From Actinomycetes bacterium (lineage in GTDB: Bacteria; Actinomycetota; Actinomycetes; Mycobacteriales; Mycobacteriaceae), in contig JAEYMI010000025.1 of the NCBI GenBank assembly GCA_023461275.1, positions 1 to 20,974 of the forward strand: a stretch of DNA of 20,974 nt, written 5' to 3'. Position numbers and translations under genes: made by a program. Numbering within the stretch: the stretch's first letter is position 1; each line of letters opens with the position of its first letter. The notes under the pieces are model-generated. The model was not told the origin of the DNA. It ran no database searches and was given only the letters and a program-made list of their open reading frames with translations. This document shows positions 20,972 through 20,974 of this stretch, piece after piece.

Positions 20972-20974
20972 GGT

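Overview
The window is high-GC actinobacterial chromosome. RpoB, RpoC and ribosomal protein L7/L12 resemble mycobacterial proteins, and a complete Mce lipid-import operon is present. This points to the order Mycobacteriales (mycolic-acid bacteria), most likely a Gordonia/Rhodococcus-like genus. The genus is inferred from remembered protein similarity, not from a search.

Every convincing gene lies on the minus strand, so genetic order runs from high to low coordinates. Reading that way: rplL (20971-20582) with a GC-rich terminator; a 750-bp non-coding region (20581-19831) holding three 94-bp hairpin repeats and the presumed mce promoter; an 11-gene operon of about 12.2 kb (19830-7653); a 218-bp gap with a 28-bp-stem inverted repeat; a GNAT acetyltransferase (7434-6919); a 674-bp gap (6918-6245) with two more 94-bp hairpin repeats in the opposite orientation, a G-rich tract and a strong-looking rpoB promoter; rpoB (6244-2732); and rpoC (from 2652, running off the window at base 1).

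The operon encodes one import machine. Mkl (MceG) is the cytoplasmic ATPase, YrbEA and YrbEB are the permease pair, MceA-MceF are the envelope-spanning MCE-domain subunits (MceE is a lipoprotein), and two Mce-associated membrane proteins (Mam) follow. Nearly all junctions are ATGA, GTGA or TGATG overlaps or gaps of 2-4 nt, indicating translational coupling and stoichiometric synthesis. Systems of this kind import sterols, fatty acids or mycolic-acid-type lipids in relatives; the substrate here cannot be read from sequence.

Two points stand out. First, the ATPase and a whole mce operon sit together between rplL and rpoB, the same interval where Mycobacterium tuberculosis keeps its orphan ATPase mkl (Rv0655) without any mce operon. 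Second, five copies of a 69-bp imperfect hairpin, spaced exactly 94 bp within each array, lie in two inverted arrays that bracket the mkl-mce-GNAT segment. I found no IS transposase, tRNA, rRNA or CRISPR array.
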